DNA from: Paenibacillus sp.
GTDB taxonomy: Bacteria > Bacteroidota > Bacteroidia > Bacteroidales > Muribaculaceae
Direction of reading: 5' to 3'
DNA length: 64,000 nt
NCBI GenBank assembly: GCA_023663345.1
Contig: JAMPHR010000001.1
Coordinates: forward strand, 295,364-359,363
Shown here: positions 63,471-64,000 of the stretch, in pieces
Position numbering within the stretch: position 1 is the stretch's first letter
Layout: the number at the start of each line of letters is the position of its first letter
Translations under genes and position numbers: made by a program
The notes under the pieces: model-generated
The model's input: only the letters and a program-made list of their open reading frames with translations
Told to the model about the DNA's origin: nothing
Databases searched by the model: none

Positions 63471-63664
63471 AAAAATACACCACATCAGAGACGATTGGGA
63501 AACTCTTCAATTTTATCTGAAATACCGAGACAAGCTTAGCCGCCCAATGGCGGGCCTCATCCCCCTCAGGGGAGACTCCAATGTCCGGAGGATTACAACG
63601 GACGGCTCAGCACTCAAATCCTGTCATTCGGAGTTTCATCATCTTGCTCTGGTGTGGCTTTTTT
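63471..63664 (+). ncRNA. Structured small RNA, probably 6S-like
   Basis: About 190 nt without an open frame, between an ideal promoter and a six-T tract (63659-63664). CCACATCAGAG (63480-63490) pairs with CTCTGGTGTGG (63647-63657), 11 pairs with one wobble. After a bubble, GAAACTC (63499-63505) pairs with GAGTTTC (63631-63637). Further in, GCTTAGCCG (63534-63542) pairs with CGGCTCAGC (63603-63611) with one mismatch, flanked by GAG/CTC. The apex holds small hairpins (CCGCC-CAAT-GGCGG; CCCC-TCA-GGGG). A long rod with a central bubble and about 190 nt is how 6S RNA looks; it binds RNA polymerase in stationary phase. Comparison with Rfam 6S, 6S-Flavo and Bacteroidales-1 models would settle the name. 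Confidence 0.7.
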
Positions 63665-63674
63665 GTACCCATTC

Positions 63675-63788
63675 TTTAGACCAGAGATCTATAGGTTAAG
63701 TATAGAGGGGAAAGTATAGAGTATAGACAATTGATTTTTAGACTATAGATCCAGAGAGATTTGGGGTTTAGACCAGAGATCTAAAGGT
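63675..63788. repeat. Repeated 22-mer in non-coding DNA
   Basis: TTTAGACCAGAGATCTATAGGT at 63675-63696 recurs at 63767-63788 with one difference in 22 bases. A looser third copy (TTTTTAGACTATAGATCCAGAG) lies between them near 63735. Each has an AGATCT or AGATC core. Function unknown. Confidence 0.75.
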
Positions 63789-63802
63789 ATTTTATAGATA
63801 AT

Positions 63803-63828
63803 GGCTCCTGCCCTCACGGGTGGGAGTC
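63803..63828 (+). terminator. Hairpin with T-rich tail in the 3' non-coding region
   Basis: GGCTCC near 63803 pairs with GGAGTC near 63828 (one wobble), with inner CCC/GGG pairs, followed by ATTGTTTTG. It looks like a terminator, but no gene upstream on this strand clearly needs it apart from the RNA at 63471, which already has a T tract. Confidence 0.4.
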
Positions 63829-63881
63829 ATTGTTTTGTAGTAATTGTAGCAGTATGTCAAGGGGCTCTTGCCGATCCTTAT

Positions 63882-63901
63882 TTCAGCCCTTGCGGGCTGA
63901 A
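63882..63901. repeat. REP-like hairpin
   Basis: TTCAGCCC-TTGC-GGGCTGAA is a perfect 8-bp stem-loop. Hairpins of this CAGCCC/GGGCTG form are familiar as intergenic repeats in Bacteroidales. The following 70 bases (63901-63970) are G/T-rich with repeated GGTTAT and TTAGGAG words and hold no gene. Confidence 0.6.
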
Positions 63902-64000
63902 GGGTTATAAGGTTATGGGGTTAGGAGGTTATTGGTTGTTTAGGAGTTTATGGGGTTATAAGTTTAAGGGCATGTTCTTTTTTACCATGAACACAATCCG

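Overview
The window is chromosomal DNA of a gut-type member of the Bacteroidales. The evidence is a SusC/SusD pair, a CCDC81-type HU-SPOR protein, a diheme SdhCAB set, and many promoters of the Bacteroidota form TTG-N20-TAnnTTTG. The overall style (GC-rich genes, AT-rich gaps) suggests Muribaculaceae, but that family placement is an inference. No tRNA, rRNA, prophage, transposase or CRISPR array was seen.

Layout. 1-6200 is housekeeping: the end of nadD, a DUF5063 protein, rpiB, plsC, and the sdhCAB succinate dehydrogenase/fumarate reductase operon. 6300-6900 holds one unidentified small basic protein. 7000-31900 is a polysaccharide utilisation locus (PUL) aimed at rhamnogalacturonan I and its galactan/arabinogalactan side chains. 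It has SusC and SusD importers on the plus strand. A minus-strand run follows: GH43, GH28, rhamnose mutarotase, a three-domain CE12-type esterase, PL11 lyase, a membrane sensor-AraC regulator and a GH2. A divergent GH2-GH115 pair closes it. 32000-63400 is core genome: PepC and HtrA-type proteases, an NlpC lipoprotein, an M16-like protein, a phytase-like phosphatase, a kdsC/DUF2520/nitroreductase cluster, HU-SPOR, a carboxylesterase, typA, an OmpA/PD40 lipoprotein, rnz, an acyl-CoA ligase, glsA, serB, a REC-REC-ATP-grasp protein, TM2, an orphan vsr, surE, dacB, rsmI and pulA. The last 600 bases carry no protein gene. They hold a strong promoter followed by a rod-folding, T-terminated RNA of about 190 nt that looks like 6S RNA.

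How the PUL should work. SusD and SusC capture and import large fragments. PL11 cuts the Rha-GalA backbone, the triple SGNH esterase removes acetyl groups, GH28 trims galacturonate, GH2, GH43 and GH115 remove side-chain sugars including glucuronate, and RhaM prepares released L-rhamnose for catabolism. The locus lacks the expected GH105 and rhamnosidase (GH78/GH106) genes, so it must rely on others elsewhere. The regulator has the propeller and Y_Y_Y sensor of hybrid two-component systems joined directly to an AraC domain, with no kinase or receiver.

Main observations for follow-up: a TWAGGGGTRAWTT motif found in all three PUL control regions; the 6S-like RNA at 63471-63664; the three-active-site esterase; a 187-bp MITE-like palindrome at 43319-43505 with a partial copy inside the PUL; a REC-REC-ATP-grasp protein of unknown role; and promoters that sit directly on start codons, predicting leaderless mRNAs.
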